Origin: Lentzea sp. NBRC 102530
GTDB lineage: Bacteria > Actinomycetota > Actinomycetes > Mycobacteriales > Pseudonocardiaceae
Assembly (NCBI RefSeq): GCF_030269365.1
Contig: NZ_BSTF01000034.1
Span: 1-42,988 of the forward strand
Direction of reading: 5' to 3'
DNA: 42,988 nt
Positions 24,009-31,213 of this stretch are shown piece after piece (positions within the stretch are counted from its first letter, which is position 1; each line of letters begins with the position of its first letter). The translations under genes were made by a program, and so were the position numbers. The notes beneath the pieces were generated by a model. It saw nothing but the letters and a program-made list of their open reading frames with translations, was not told the origin of the DNA and ran no database searches.

Positions 24009-24229
24009 GCGCGCCCGCGTGCGTTCACCCAGGCGCGGCGCTGCTGGGGACGTTCATCCCCGGCGAGACCGAGGACGACACGCAGCTGAGCGTTTCGTGC
24101 GCGTCCTGCAAGGCCGTGTGGAACCAGGACACCGTCCCGATCGACGTGCTGGCCGTCGTGGTGAACCGCCTCGACAGCAAGGTCCGCGTTCGTGATGGCC
24201 TCGACCCGCAGCAGGTGAGAGGGCTGTGA
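24005..24229 (+). CDS. Small zinc-finger-like protein
   Basis: A 74-aa protein starting GTG 24005 with a GTGA overlap to the preceding stop. It has Cys6-His8 near the N-terminus and CASC at the centre (VSCASCKAVWN), consistent with one zinc site. It overlaps the next gene by four bases, so three genes (23301-24954) form a tight operon. Function unknown. Confidence 0.65.
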   Translation: MSAPACVHPGAALLGTFIPGETEDDTQLSVSCASCKAVWNQDTVPIDVLAVVVNRLDSKVRVRDGLDPQQVRGL

Positions 24230-24954
24230 CGGGCGACGAGGCCGCAGTCCTGCCAGAGGGATGCAGCACGGTTGCCGAGGTGTTCGAGTACGGCCAGTGC
24301 CACGCGCTGGCGCTGGCGTTGCACGCTCGAACCGGCTGGCCGATCGTCGGCCTGCACAGCTCGAAGTTGGGCGACACCAGCCATTACCTCGTTCGCCGGC
24401 CGGATGGACTGCTTGTTGACGTGCGTGGCACGCGCACCGAACAGGAGGTCCTTGAGCAGTGGGACGCCGGATACCCCGGCTTCTACACGGTGCGGGACTA
24501 CCAGGCTGTGCACCTCTGGGCAGAGGTCCAGCGCGACGACATGGAAGACCCCGCGGACGTGTGGCCGCTGGCGCAGCAGACGGCTGCTCGGCTCGCTGGT
24601 GCAGAGCAAGATAGGCCAAAGAGTTCCTCTTTGACCCAGGCGGCCGCGTCAACGCCCGGCCCTGGCAGTGCGCTCGAAGCGCTGCTTCCGCGGCTGGAAG
24701 CGGACTGGATGACGCCGGAGTCAAAGGTCAGGTTGCTCCGCCGGACTGCCGAGAACCTCAGCTCGTACATGGCCGATCGGCTGACGCAGGCCGAGAACCT
24801 CGAACGCGCCGCCGCTGCGTACGACGAGCGCGGTCTCGACGACCTGGCCGGTTCGATGCGCCGCGAGGCCCAGCGGGTCCGTGAAGACGCGGACCGCGAC
24901 GAGGCCGAGGCACGCGCCCTCAACGACGTGGCCGCAGAACTGGTCAGACCCTGA
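24226..24954 (+). CDS. Papain-like-fold candidate with a coiled-coil tail shared with the transfer protein
   Basis: A 242-aa protein starting GTG 24226 (GTGA overlap). Residues 20-70 show Gln24, Cys25, His53 and Asp65 in EYGQCHALALAL, TSHYLVRRPDG and LLVDVRG, an order seen in papain-like or transglutaminase-like folds. After a linker, residues about 150-242 form a helical coiled coil clearly similar to the last 95 residues of the 526-aa transfer-block protein (EALLPRLEADWMTPESKVRL against ESLVPALEDASTPQSKINL). Activity is not proven. The shared tail suggests the two bind a common partner or each other. Confidence 0.6.
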   Translation: MTGDEAAVLPEGCSTVAEVFEYGQCHALALALHARTGWPIVGLHSSKLGDTSHYLVRRPDGLLVDVRGTRTEQEVLEQWDAGYPGFYTVRDYQAVHLWAEVQRDDMEDPADVWPLAQQTAARLAGAEQDRPKSSSLTQAAASTPGPGSALEALLPRLEADWMTPESKVRLLRRTAENLSSYMADRLTQAENLERAAAAYDERGLDDLAGSMRREAQRVREDADRDEAEARALNDVAAELVRP

Positions 24955-24971
24955 GAAGGAGCTCCCCCACC

Positions 24972-25376
24972 ATGTCGAATCCCGCTGGTCCGAAGCGCGT
25001 CCACCTGCCCTCGGGCTACTTGCCCTCCGGCAAGCGAGTCCGTGCCGGCTGCTGGTGCGGATGGATCACCACGCCACGTGTCGACCAGCGCCGCGCGCTG
25101 GAGGCGCTGCTCAGCGAGCATGGGTTCACCGACCCCGTTTGCAAGCTCTGCGGCGCCGACTACAACGGTCGAAGCTGGGACGAGATCCTTAGTCGTCACG
25201 TCGAGATCCTGACCGATCCGGTCAACGAGGACGAGTTCATCGTGTGCCGCCACCTGCCGCAGAGCTGCAGGGACGGTGCCACCCAGCGTCAGCTGCACCT
25301 TGACCAGGCGGCTGGTGCCGCGCTGGGTATCGAGATGCCCCGGCCGAAGCTTCGTCTTATCCGACCAAGGCCGTAA
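24972..25376 (+). CDS. Zinc-ribbon hypothetical protein
   Basis: A 134-aa protein starting ATG 24972 behind AGAAGGAG. CWCGW at residues 27-31 and CKLCG at about 57-61 make a likely zinc site, and a later CRHLPQSC may add to it. The N-terminus repeats PSGYLPSGKRV. Such small zinc proteins are common in actinophage accessory regions. Function unknown. It is followed by a noncoding stretch of about 355 bases. Confidence 0.65.
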   Translation: MSNPAGPKRVHLPSGYLPSGKRVRAGCWCGWITTPRVDQRRALEALLSEHGFTDPVCKLCGADYNGRSWDEILSRHVEILTDPVNEDEFIVCRHLPQSCRDGATQRQLHLDQAAGAALGIEMPRPKLRLIRPRP

Positions 25377-25377
25377 C

Positions 25378-25555
25378 CAAAGCTACCGGGCAGTAGTTTC
25401 ACTCAGTGTGCGCGTGGTCACCCAAGCGCCAGTTCGCCCCACAATCAAGAGGGCCGATCGGTCCGCGTCCCCCCTGGCTAAGGACGCGGGCTGGTCGGCC
25501 CTCTCGCATGTTGGTGGCAGCCCGCCCCACGCAAAAGCTACCGCCCAGTAATTTG
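25378..25555. repeat. Imperfect direct repeat pair in a noncoding region
   Basis: The 355 bases between 25377 and 25731 hold no gene. A sequence of about 21 bases occurs twice: AAAGCTACCGGGCAGTAG then TTT (25379-25399) and AAAGCTACCGCCCAGTAA then TTT (25534-25554), differing at about three positions. Each contains a weak dyad (CTACyg..CAGTAG type) and could be a paired operator. A long hairpin lies between them. Confidence 0.65.
25448..25504. terminator. Long two-step hairpin
   Basis: AGAGGGCCGA (25448-25457) pairs with TCGGCCCTCT (25495-25504), and inside it CCGCGTCC (25463-25470) pairs with GGACGCGG (25482-25489). It lies after the 134-aa gene and is a plausible terminator for the 21.3-25.4 kb operon, though no T-run follows on the + strand. 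Confidence 0.6.
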
Positions 25556-25731
25556 AGTCGAACGCGTGTTCGTTTCGGCTCCGCTTCGTCCCATATCGTC
25601 ACCGCGATGTTTGCCGTTTCAAATAACGGCCGTACGGCATCAGTTTTCAGCCTAATGGCCCAATCGGTTTGTCACGCTCGGTACATAAATGCGACTGTGC
25701 GCCCAGATGGAGCACCGAGGAGCGTGACCGA

Positions 25732-26769
25732 ATGCGAGAGCCAAGCACGGTCGCCGATCTCTGCGCCGTCCGGGATTGTCCCGCGCCCCACGCGGACGAC
25801 GTCCAGATCTGCGCCACCCACATGGACCAGCTGGCAAGTGCTCTGGTCCGCATCGTTCGCGTCGAGGATGATCTCGACATCACCATGAGCCGACAGGCCC
25901 GGATCGCTAAACGCATCAGCGGCGCCCGGTCGGCCGAACGGCCATCACCGCTCGTCTGGACCGGCAGCGAAGCCCGCCGCGCCCTGGTCGACACCGTGTC
26001 CAAGTGGTCACGTTACGTAGCGAACCGCGCGGGTATCGAACTTGACCTCGACGCCGTTGTCGTCCCCCCGCCCCAACGCCACGCACGGGCCCACCTCACC
26101 GCCGTGCCCGCCGAGATGGTCGCCCTCTACCCCGAGGGTCCTCACGGGAAAGTCGTCTACCAATACCGCGACGCCCGCCGACACGACGACCCCGCGAGCC
26201 TGCCCTACCAGCCCGGCCCCGCCGCCCGCGCCGCTCGCTGGTTGCTCGCCCACCTCGACCTCGCCCACCAGGCCCTCGACGCTGGCGAGCTCGTCGACGA
26301 GCTGTCGTTCATCGCCGGCCGCACCCAACACGTGATCGACCGCTCCCCGGCCCGCTGGTACGTCGGCCCGTGCGACCTGTGCAGCACCAGCATGTACGCC
26401 CCGCCGGACGCCGAGCACGTGCTCTGTCCGAACCCCGACTGTGTCACCACCACCCAGTTGGCCGATCAAGCTGTCCGCACCTCTTACGACGTGCGGAAAC
26501 GCCGCGAGTGGCTGCTCGATGCGGCCCAGGACTACATGGTGACGGCCGCCGAAGCCTCCCGAGCGGTTCCCATGCTCGCGCCTCCGGGTACAAGGTGGAA
26601 CTACTCCACCTTCCGTAGCGCGCTCGGCAAGGAGGTACACCCAGACCGCACCCATCCAGACGGCAGGCCTCGGTACCGGTTGGGGGACTGCATCGCCTGG
26701 GCACAAGCCAAATCCGAAGCGCGCGCCGTCGGCCAGGACGGCGATGCGCACGATGGGGAGGCTGCTTGA
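25732..26769 (+). CDS. Zinc-binding protein, paralogue A
   Basis: A 345-aa protein. The N-terminus carries Cys-x4-Cys and Cys-x2-His (CAVRDCPAPH, CATHM). A helical centre follows. Near residues 225-260 is a zinc ribbon (CDLCSTSMY, VLCPNPDC). The C-terminus has a helix-rich, HTH-like segment (REWLLDAAQDYMVTAAEAS) and ends with THPDGRPRYRLGD. It is clearly paralogous to the protein at 26929-28029. ATG 25732 follows GAGGAG; the frame is open from 25669. Such proteins occur as hypotheticals in actinobacterial phages and plasmids; a DNA-binding role is a guess. Confidence 0.7.
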   Translation: MREPSTVADLCAVRDCPAPHADDVQICATHMDQLASALVRIVRVEDDLDITMSRQARIAKRISGARSAERPSPLVWTGSEARRALVDTVSKWSRYVANRAGIELDLDAVVVPPPQRHARAHLTAVPAEMVALYPEGPHGKVVYQYRDARRHDDPASLPYQPGPAARAARWLLAHLDLAHQALDAGELVDELSFIAGRTQHVIDRSPARWYVGPCDLCSTSMYAPPDAEHVLCPNPDCVTTTQLADQAVRTSYDVRKRREWLLDAAQDYMVTAAEASRAVPMLAPPGTRWNYSTFRSALGKEVHPDRTHPDGRPRYRLGDCIAWAQAKSEARAVGQDGDAHDGEAA

Positions 26770-26833
26770 CCAGGCCGCTGACCTGCTGCGACACTCTCAC
26801 GCAGTGAGGACAGCTATGCCTCACGTCAAGTAG
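26766..26833 (+). promoter_or_regulatory. Promoter-like element with short leader peptide
   Basis: TTGACC (26766-26771), an 18-base spacer and GACACT (26790-26795) resemble a sigma70-type promoter. GCAGTGAGG follows at 26801, then ATG CCT CAC GTC AAG TAG at 26816-26833, a possible leader peptide MPHVK with GTGAGG upstream. A strong hairpin begins five bases later. The whole resembles an attenuator leader or a short terminated RNA. Confidence 0.5.
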
Positions 26834-26837
26834 CCCC

Positions 26838-26880
26838 GCGAAGCCCCCAGGCACCACCCCCTCGGTGCCGGGGGCTTCGC
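26838..26880 (+). terminator. Strong hairpin between the paralogues
   Basis: GCGAAGCCCCC-A-GGCACC (26838-26855) pairs with 26864-26880, with one bulged A, for 17 bp. It is followed by CATGTTC, without a real T-run. It lies between the promoter-like element at 26766 and paralogue B. Confidence 0.75.
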
Positions 26881-26928
26881 CATGTTCAGGGCTCGACCCA
26901 CCCGCAGCGCCGCAAGGAGGTGTCTGCC

Positions 26929-28029
26929 GTGGTGCAGACGAGCGCGAGATGCTGGGCCGACGAGTGCGAGCTCGCCGCCACGGCCGGCCACCTGTGCGAC
27001 AACCACACCGGCGCCCTGTTCAAGGCCCTCACGCGCGTGCCAGCGCTCGAAACCGAGCTCGCCGTGACCATCGCCCGCCAGGACCGCCTGCAGGCCGCCA
27101 CAGAGGCTGGACGCTCTGCCGCGCGCCCTCTGCCGTTTTCCTGGAACGGCGCCGAGGCCGAGTTCGCCCTCGGGCACACGATCGCCACGTGGGCTGGAGA
27201 GCTCGCCCGCACGCTCAAGCTCCCACTCGACCAGTTCGGCCATCCCGTCGCCCTCGCCGCCGAGCAGGTTCCCCCGACGCCCCGGCACGCGCGTTCGCAC
27301 GTCGTCGCCGTGCCGACCCGCATCGTCGAACGTGAGGCCAAGACCACCGACGAAGACGGCAAGGTCACCGTGGAGAAGGTCGTTCAGGTCACGCCAGCGC
27401 GCTACCACGACGACCCCGCTGCCATCGTCCCCGCCGCAGGCCTCGCCGCCCGCGCCGCGAGCTGGCTCGCCCGCCACCTCGACGAGCTCGTCCGCCTGGT
27501 CGACGTCGTCGACGCCCTCGACGAGATCACGCACGTGGTCGGCCGCACCCGGCACGTGATCGACCGCGCCCCTGCACGCTGGTACGTCGGCGGATGCGAC
27601 TACTGCGGAACCGCCATGTACACGCGCCCTGGCCAGGCCCAGGTTCTCTGCCCGAACGACGAGTGCCTGTTCCTCATCGCCCCGGCCTCGTGCTCCATCC
27701 ACCAGGAACCGGGCGAACAGTGCACCAGTCGGTGCACCATCCACGAAGCGCAGTACTCCCGCACGAGCTACCTCGTCGAGGAACGCCGCGAGTGGATGTT
27801 GGCGGCCGCCGAGGACTACCTCGCGACCGCGGCCGAGGCCACCGCAGCGCTGCCCCTGCTCGCGGACACGACGATCAACGTCAACACCCTCCGCCAGGCC
27901 GCCCGGTGGCGCGGCAAACGCCCACCAGAGATCGAGACCGACCACACCCACCCCGACGGCCGGCCCCGCTACCGCCTCGGCGACGTCCTGGCGCTCGCGC
28001 ACCGGATCGCTGAACGACGTGCCGGCTGA
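26929..28029 (+). CDS. Zinc-binding protein, paralogue B
   Basis: A 366-aa protein sharing architecture with paralogue A: N-terminal CWADEC and CDNHT, central HVIDRAPARWYVGGCDYCG, zinc ribbon VLCPNDEC, helical REWMLAAAEDYLATAAEA and the same C-terminal THPDGRPRYRLGD. It differs by an inserted Cys/His-rich loop of about 25 residues after the ribbon (ASCSIHQ, CTSRCTIHE), which may bind a second metal. GTG 26929 has AAGGAGG eight bases upstream; GTG 26920 overlaps that site. A tandem duplication that later diverged is likely. Confidence 0.72.
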   Translation: MVQTSARCWADECELAATAGHLCDNHTGALFKALTRVPALETELAVTIARQDRLQAATEAGRSAARPLPFSWNGAEAEFALGHTIATWAGELARTLKLPLDQFGHPVALAAEQVPPTPRHARSHVVAVPTRIVEREAKTTDEDGKVTVEKVVQVTPARYHDDPAAIVPAAGLAARAASWLARHLDELVRLVDVVDALDEITHVVGRTRHVIDRAPARWYVGGCDYCGTAMYTRPGQAQVLCPNDECLFLIAPASCSIHQEPGEQCTSRCTIHEAQYSRTSYLVEERREWMLAAAEDYLATAAEATAALPLLADTTINVNTLRQAARWRGKRPPEIETDHTHPDGRPRYRLGDVLALAHRIAERRAG

Positions 28030-28037
28030 ACCGGTGT

Positions 28038-28138
28038 TTGACCAGCCCTCCCACCACGTGTAATGGTTGTTTGCAGTGAGGCGAGCTCTGCCCACAACAC
28101 ACCTCGGACGACCCCCGCAGCCACCGGCGCGGGGGTTT
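28038..28138 (+). promoter_or_regulatory. Second promoter-leader-terminator unit
   Basis: TTGACC (28038-28043), a 17-base spacer and TAATGG (28061-28066) form a good sigma70-type promoter. GCAGTGAGG follows at 28073, as in the unit after paralogue A, with further similarity (AGCTcTGCCcA). A terminator follows: ACCCCCGC (28111-28118) with GCGGGGGT (28129-28136), then TT. The product would be an RNA of about 70 bases or a terminated leader. The rest of 28139-28298 holds nothing I recognise. Confidence 0.55.
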
Positions 28139-28298
28139 CGTCGTTTGCAGGGGTTCAACCTCGCCCACACCAACCAGCGCCGGGCCACGGGTCCGTAGAC
28201 GCCGCGGCGCCGCCGTGGCCCGGCGCTCCCCATCGCGATTCGCGATTCACGAATCAGGGCCGCACGACGTCGACCCACACCCCGCCTAGGAGGTCGTC

Positions 28299-28754
28299 GT
28301 GGCCCCTGTCCCTGCTCAGCCGACGCACACCGTCGTGCCCATCACGCTGATGATCGGCAACACCGCCGTCAGCCTCGGCAACCTGCAGGTGCCACTGCAC
28401 GCCCGCACCGACGACGAGCTCGTCACCGACGGGCCGCGTCTCGTCGACCACGCGGCCCGCTCCGCACTGGCCAACCTGTTCCGCACCGCGGCCGCGGTCA
28501 TCGAGGAGAAGACCCACGGCCAGTGGCCACGCCAGGCCTGGTGGGTCGGCGACCGGGTGCCCCTGCCCGGCAGCCGCGACCACGGCGTCGTGGTGCAGGT
28601 CGACACCCGCAACCGCCGCTACTTCGTCGACACCGGCAAGACCAAGCCCGTGCCTGTGCGCTGGGGCCAGGTCGACCGGCTCGCCGCCCCGTGCAGCCTC
28701 TTCCCGCACCACGCCCTGTCCGCCCTCGCGATGCACGCCTACGACCATGAGTGA
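28299..28754 (+). CDS. Hypothetical protein with SH3-like C-terminus
   Basis: A 151-aa protein. Residues 15-45 form beta strands (VVPITLMIGNTAVSLGNL), followed by a helix. Residues about 85-130 (WWVGDRVPLPGSRDHGVVVQVD, RYFVDTG) look like a small SH3 or KOW-like barrel. Start GTG behind AGGAGGTCGTC. It opens a tight run of five small genes before the terminase region. Function unknown. Confidence 0.65.
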   Translation: MAPVPAQPTHTVVPITLMIGNTAVSLGNLQVPLHARTDDELVTDGPRLVDHAARSALANLFRTAAAVIEEKTHGQWPRQAWWVGDRVPLPGSRDHGVVVQVDTRNRRYFVDTGKTKPVPVRWGQVDRLAAPCSLFPHHALSALAMHAYDHE

Positions 28755-28764
28755 GGTGGACGTG

Positions 28765-29028
28765 ATGTTCACGCAGCGCCAGCGCGACCGCCACCGCCTC
28801 GCGTTCGTGCAGACCCGCCTGGCGGACGTACGCGTCGAGCAGAACCGCCGCATCGCCCGCGCTGTCGACACCATGACGTCGCAGCACTACGGCGACCCGG
28901 CTGACCCCGAGGCATCCCGCGATGTGTGCGAGGTGATGGGCCAGGCCCGCCAGGCGGTCAAGGTCCTCGACGACTACCTCGACGAGTGGGCGGCGCTGCG
29001 TCAGCGGCTCGGCCTGGCCATCGGCTGA
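28765..29028 (+). CDS. Small helical hypothetical protein
   Basis: An 87-aa, strongly charged, all-helical protein. ATG 28765 is preferred because AGGTGG lies six bases upstream; ATG 28747 is in frame but lacks a binding site and overlaps the preceding gene. Its TGA overlaps the HNH gene start (TGATG). Function unknown. Confidence 0.6.
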   Translation: MFTQRQRDRHRLAFVQTRLADVRVEQNRRIARAVDTMTSQHYGDPADPEASRDVCEVMGQARQAVKVLDDYLDEWAALRQRLGLAIG

Positions 29029-29369
29029 TGCCGCTCCGGCCCTGCCTCGGCCTGCCCGAGCAGCCCTGCCTCGAGCTCACCACCGCGAGGCGATGCCTGT
29101 CCTGCGCCGCCGTCGTCGACCGCGGCCGCACCCAAGGCAAGCGCGAACGCAGGCCGTACACCCACGCAGAACGGCAGCGCCGCGCGGCCGCCGTCGACGC
29201 GCACGTCGCCGAGCACGGGCCGTGGTGTCCAGGCTGGAGCGTGCCCGCTCACGAGTCGGACGACCTCACCGCGGACCACGTCGACCCGGTCGCAGCCGGC
29301 GGCGCCGAGGACGGTCCGCTGGGCGTGCTGTGCCGCACCTGCAACGGACGCAAAGGCGCACGCCGCTGA
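29028..29369 (+). CDS. HNH endonuclease
   Basis: A 113-aa protein. The C-terminal half holds an HNH motif: Asp83-His84 in ADHVDPVAAGG and Cys102, Cys105, Asn106, Lys109 in LCRTCNGRKG. N-terminal Cys6, Cys14, Cys23 and Cys26 may bind zinc. In many tailed phages an HNH protein encoded beside the terminase genes takes part in DNA packaging (HK97 gp74 type); the small terminase lies about 1 kb downstream. It starts on the preceding stop (TGATG). Confidence 0.85.
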   Translation: MPLRPCLGLPEQPCLELTTARRCLSCAAVVDRGRTQGKRERRPYTHAERQRRAAAVDAHVAEHGPWCPGWSVPAHESDDLTADHVDPVAAGGAEDGPLGVLCRTCNGRKGARR

Positions 29370-29410
29370 CCAGAGCACCTCTTGCACTCTGCCCACTCGC
29401 GAGGTGAACC

Positions 29411-29752
29411 GTGCATTCGTCCAACAACGAGGGCTCCGAGATCGGCGTCGTGATGGCCGTGCTGAAGATCGGTGCCACGGCACGACGGCAGGCCTGGCCC
29501 CGCGACGAGTGGCTCGTCCTGGTCCCTGGCTCCACCATCACCGTGCAGCGCGACCGGCCGCTCGGTCTCGCGCTGCCCGAGCTGGTGGGCGAGCAGATTG
29601 CCTACTCGCCACACCTCGACGTGGTCCAGCCCGATGGGGTCGTGGCGTCCTGGTCCCCGACACACGAGGACCTGCTCGCGACCGACTGGGTATGGCGGCC
29701 ATGCATCGAGCCTGGGCCCGACCCGCAGGCCCCAGACCCTTGGGAGCGCTGA
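29411..29752 (+). CDS. tad2: Tad2-like (DUF2829) Thoeris anti-defence protein candidate
   Basis: A 113-aa protein matching the DUF2829 pattern over nearly its whole length: an N-terminal helix with VLKIGATARRQAWP, then WLVLVPGSTITVQ, YSPHLDV, DGVVASWSP and the family's C-terminal HEDLLATDWVW. Phage Tad2 proteins of this family sequester the gcADPR signal of the bacterial Thoeris system. The activity here is inference from family membership, as DUF2829 also includes uncharacterised proteins. GTG 29411 follows GAGGTG. It lies between the HNH gene and the packaging genes, a typical place for accessory genes. Confidence 0.7.
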   Translation: MHSSNNEGSEIGVVMAVLKIGATARRQAWPRDEWLVLVPGSTITVQRDRPLGLALPELVGEQIAYSPHLDVVQPDGVVASWSPTHEDLLATDWVWRPCIEPGPDPQAPDPWER

Positions 29753-29755
29753 GCA

Positions 29756-30088
29756 ATGGCTCGCCACATCCGCAAGCGTGGTGCCCAAGCAACGGTGCTG
29801 GAGTTCTACATCTGGCCGTTGGGGATCGGTACACCGCACTGGTTCGACAACGAGCACGGCGAGTACCTGCAGTCGCGCTCTCCGCTGTGGCTGGCCTGGG
29901 CTCACACGCGGAGCTACCTCGAACGGTGGCGCGTCGTGCGTCTGCGATGCACACACTGCGGTGAGGACCTGGTGGGCTGGCCCACGAGGTCGAGCCCTCA
30001 CCCGTGCGACTGGTCGGCTGCCTGTCCTCCCCGTCGGTGGTGGCTCAGCGCCCTGACCTCGTGGCTGAGGACCAGCACCAAGCCCTAG
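29756..30088 (+). CDS. Hypothetical protein with zinc-like motif
   Basis: A 110-aa protein rich in Trp and Arg, starting ATG 29756 three bases after the preceding stop. It has CTHCGEDLVGWP and two later Cys, a possible zinc site. An aromatic N-terminal half (EFYIWPLGIGTPHWFDNEHG) is unlike any family I recognise. It is the last gene before the noncoding region upstream of the small terminase. Confidence 0.6.
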   Translation: MARHIRKRGAQATVLEFYIWPLGIGTPHWFDNEHGEYLQSRSPLWLAWAHTRSYLERWRVVRLRCTHCGEDLVGWPTRSSPHPCDWSAACPPRRWWLSALTSWLRTSTKP

Positions 30089-30133
30089 GCCATATGGGGT
30101 AGCCAGTGCGGTTGATCCACTTTAGACAACGCT

Positions 30134-30167
30134 CTGACCTGCGAAAACGCACATAACCGCAGGTCAG
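30134..30167. other. 10-bp inverted repeat upstream of the terminase (candidate operator or cos/pac part)
   Basis: CTGACCTGCG (30134-30143) is perfectly complementary to 30158-30167 around a 14-base loop, and CTGACCTG recurs at 30191-30198. The 233 bases 30089-30321 contain no gene and have an unusually A/T-rich stretch for this genome. Directly upstream of the small terminase, this is a likely late promoter region and a candidate packaging recognition site. Confidence 0.55.
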
Positions 30168-30321
30168 GGGCCCGCCCCCCTGATATCCCTCTGACCTGGG
30201 CTTTCGCGACCCCGCGTTTAGCTCCCTTTTTCTGTGTACGGGTCTGGGGGTTTTCCGCGCGAAAGATCATCGGGCGATGCACATCACCTAGAAGCTATAT
30301 CCGCAGTTCAGAGGGGGTGTG

Positions 30322-30909
30322 ATGGCCGGAATGGGTCCGGAACCGTCTGGACACGCCAGACGACGCAACGCGACGGTCGCGATGACCAAGCTCCCGGCCG
30401 AGGGACGCCTCGACCCGCCGCCGCGGTTCCCGCTCAAGACCGACCTCGTCCTACGAGCCCGGCTCACCATCGCCCGCGAGCGCAAGGCCGAGCTTGAGGA
30501 CGACGCCGAGGCCGGCCGCAAGGTCAGTCCGGACAAGCTCGACGCCGCACGCGAGCGCGTGCTCGTCCTCGAGGAAATCATCGCCGGGCAGGACGAGGCC
30601 GAGGCCGAGCTCTGGGCCGAGCTCTGGGGCACGCCCCAGGCCGTCGAGTGGCACCGGCAGAAGTGGACACGCGAAGTCGCGATGTACGTCCGCTGGTCCG
30701 TGCGCGCCGGCGGGGGAGACCTCGACGCCGCGAAGGAAGCACGGCAGCACGCCGATCGGCTGGGCCTCACGCCGCTGGCCCTGCTCCGCTTGCGGTGGCA
30801 GATCGTTCGCGACGAGGTCGCCGACCAGCGCACCCAACGCACGCAGCCCGCGGCCGCGCCACCGGCGCCGACCCGGCCCAGACTTAAGGCGGTCGACGAT
30901 GCTGGCTGA
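30322..30909 (+). CDS. terS: Terminase small subunit
   Basis: A 195-aa protein with the N-terminal signature of actinophage small terminases (GPEPSGHARRRNATVAM) followed by a long helical region (about residues 60-110) and a conserved-looking PQAVEWHRQKWTREVAMYVRW segment. It recognises the packaging site and recruits the large subunit. ATG 30322 follows AGAGGGGG; GTG 30319 is an alternative. It leads the late operon and overlaps the next gene by 11 bases. Confidence 0.82.
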   Translation: MAGMGPEPSGHARRRNATVAMTKLPAEGRLDPPPRFPLKTDLVLRARLTIARERKAELEDDAEAGRKVSPDKLDAARERVLVLEEIIAGQDEAEAELWAELWGTPQAVEWHRQKWTREVAMYVRWSVRAGGGDLDAAKEARQHADRLGLTPLALLRLRWQIVRDEVADQRTQRTQPAAAPPAPTRPRLKAVDDAG

Positions 30910-31213
30910 TCTCACGCGGTTGTCGGTGTGGCTTCGTCCCCTGCCGACGCCTGAACCTGACCCGGCGCGGCTCTCGTGGGCCGTGTTGTCGTCGTGCTGC
31001 GACGCCCCCGTCGTCCAGTGCTACGAGTGGTTGCCGGACGTGTTTCCGGTGACGTGCACCGGATGTGGCCTTGAGCTGGGGGCCCCCGGTCGCGAAGACC
31101 TCGACCTCGCGCGCGGGGACCTTCCGTTCGAGCGACCTGGCGGCCTGCCGGTGCGGCACCGTGGGCACGACCGGTGTTGGTTTCCGGTCCCCGAGGCGGA
31201 TCGCCATGCCTGA
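30899..31213 (+). CDS. Small Cys-rich hypothetical protein
   Basis: A 104-aa protein starting ATG 30899 inside the end of the small terminase. It has CC, QCYEW and CTGCGLEL, a probable zinc ribbon. Such proteins between terminase subunits are frequent in actinophages and are of unknown function. Overlaps both neighbours, so it is translationally coupled. Confidence 0.6.
   Translation: MLADLTRLSVWLRPLPTPEPDPARLSWAVLSSCCDAPVVQCYEWLPDVFPVTCTGCGLELGAPGREDLDLARGDLPFERPGGLPVRHRGHDRCWFPVPEADRHA

Noticed and set aside
23301..24229. Complete toxin-antitoxin pair
   Set aside because: The following 74-aa zinc-like protein has no toxin features and the Phd-like protein is too long for a standard antitoxin.
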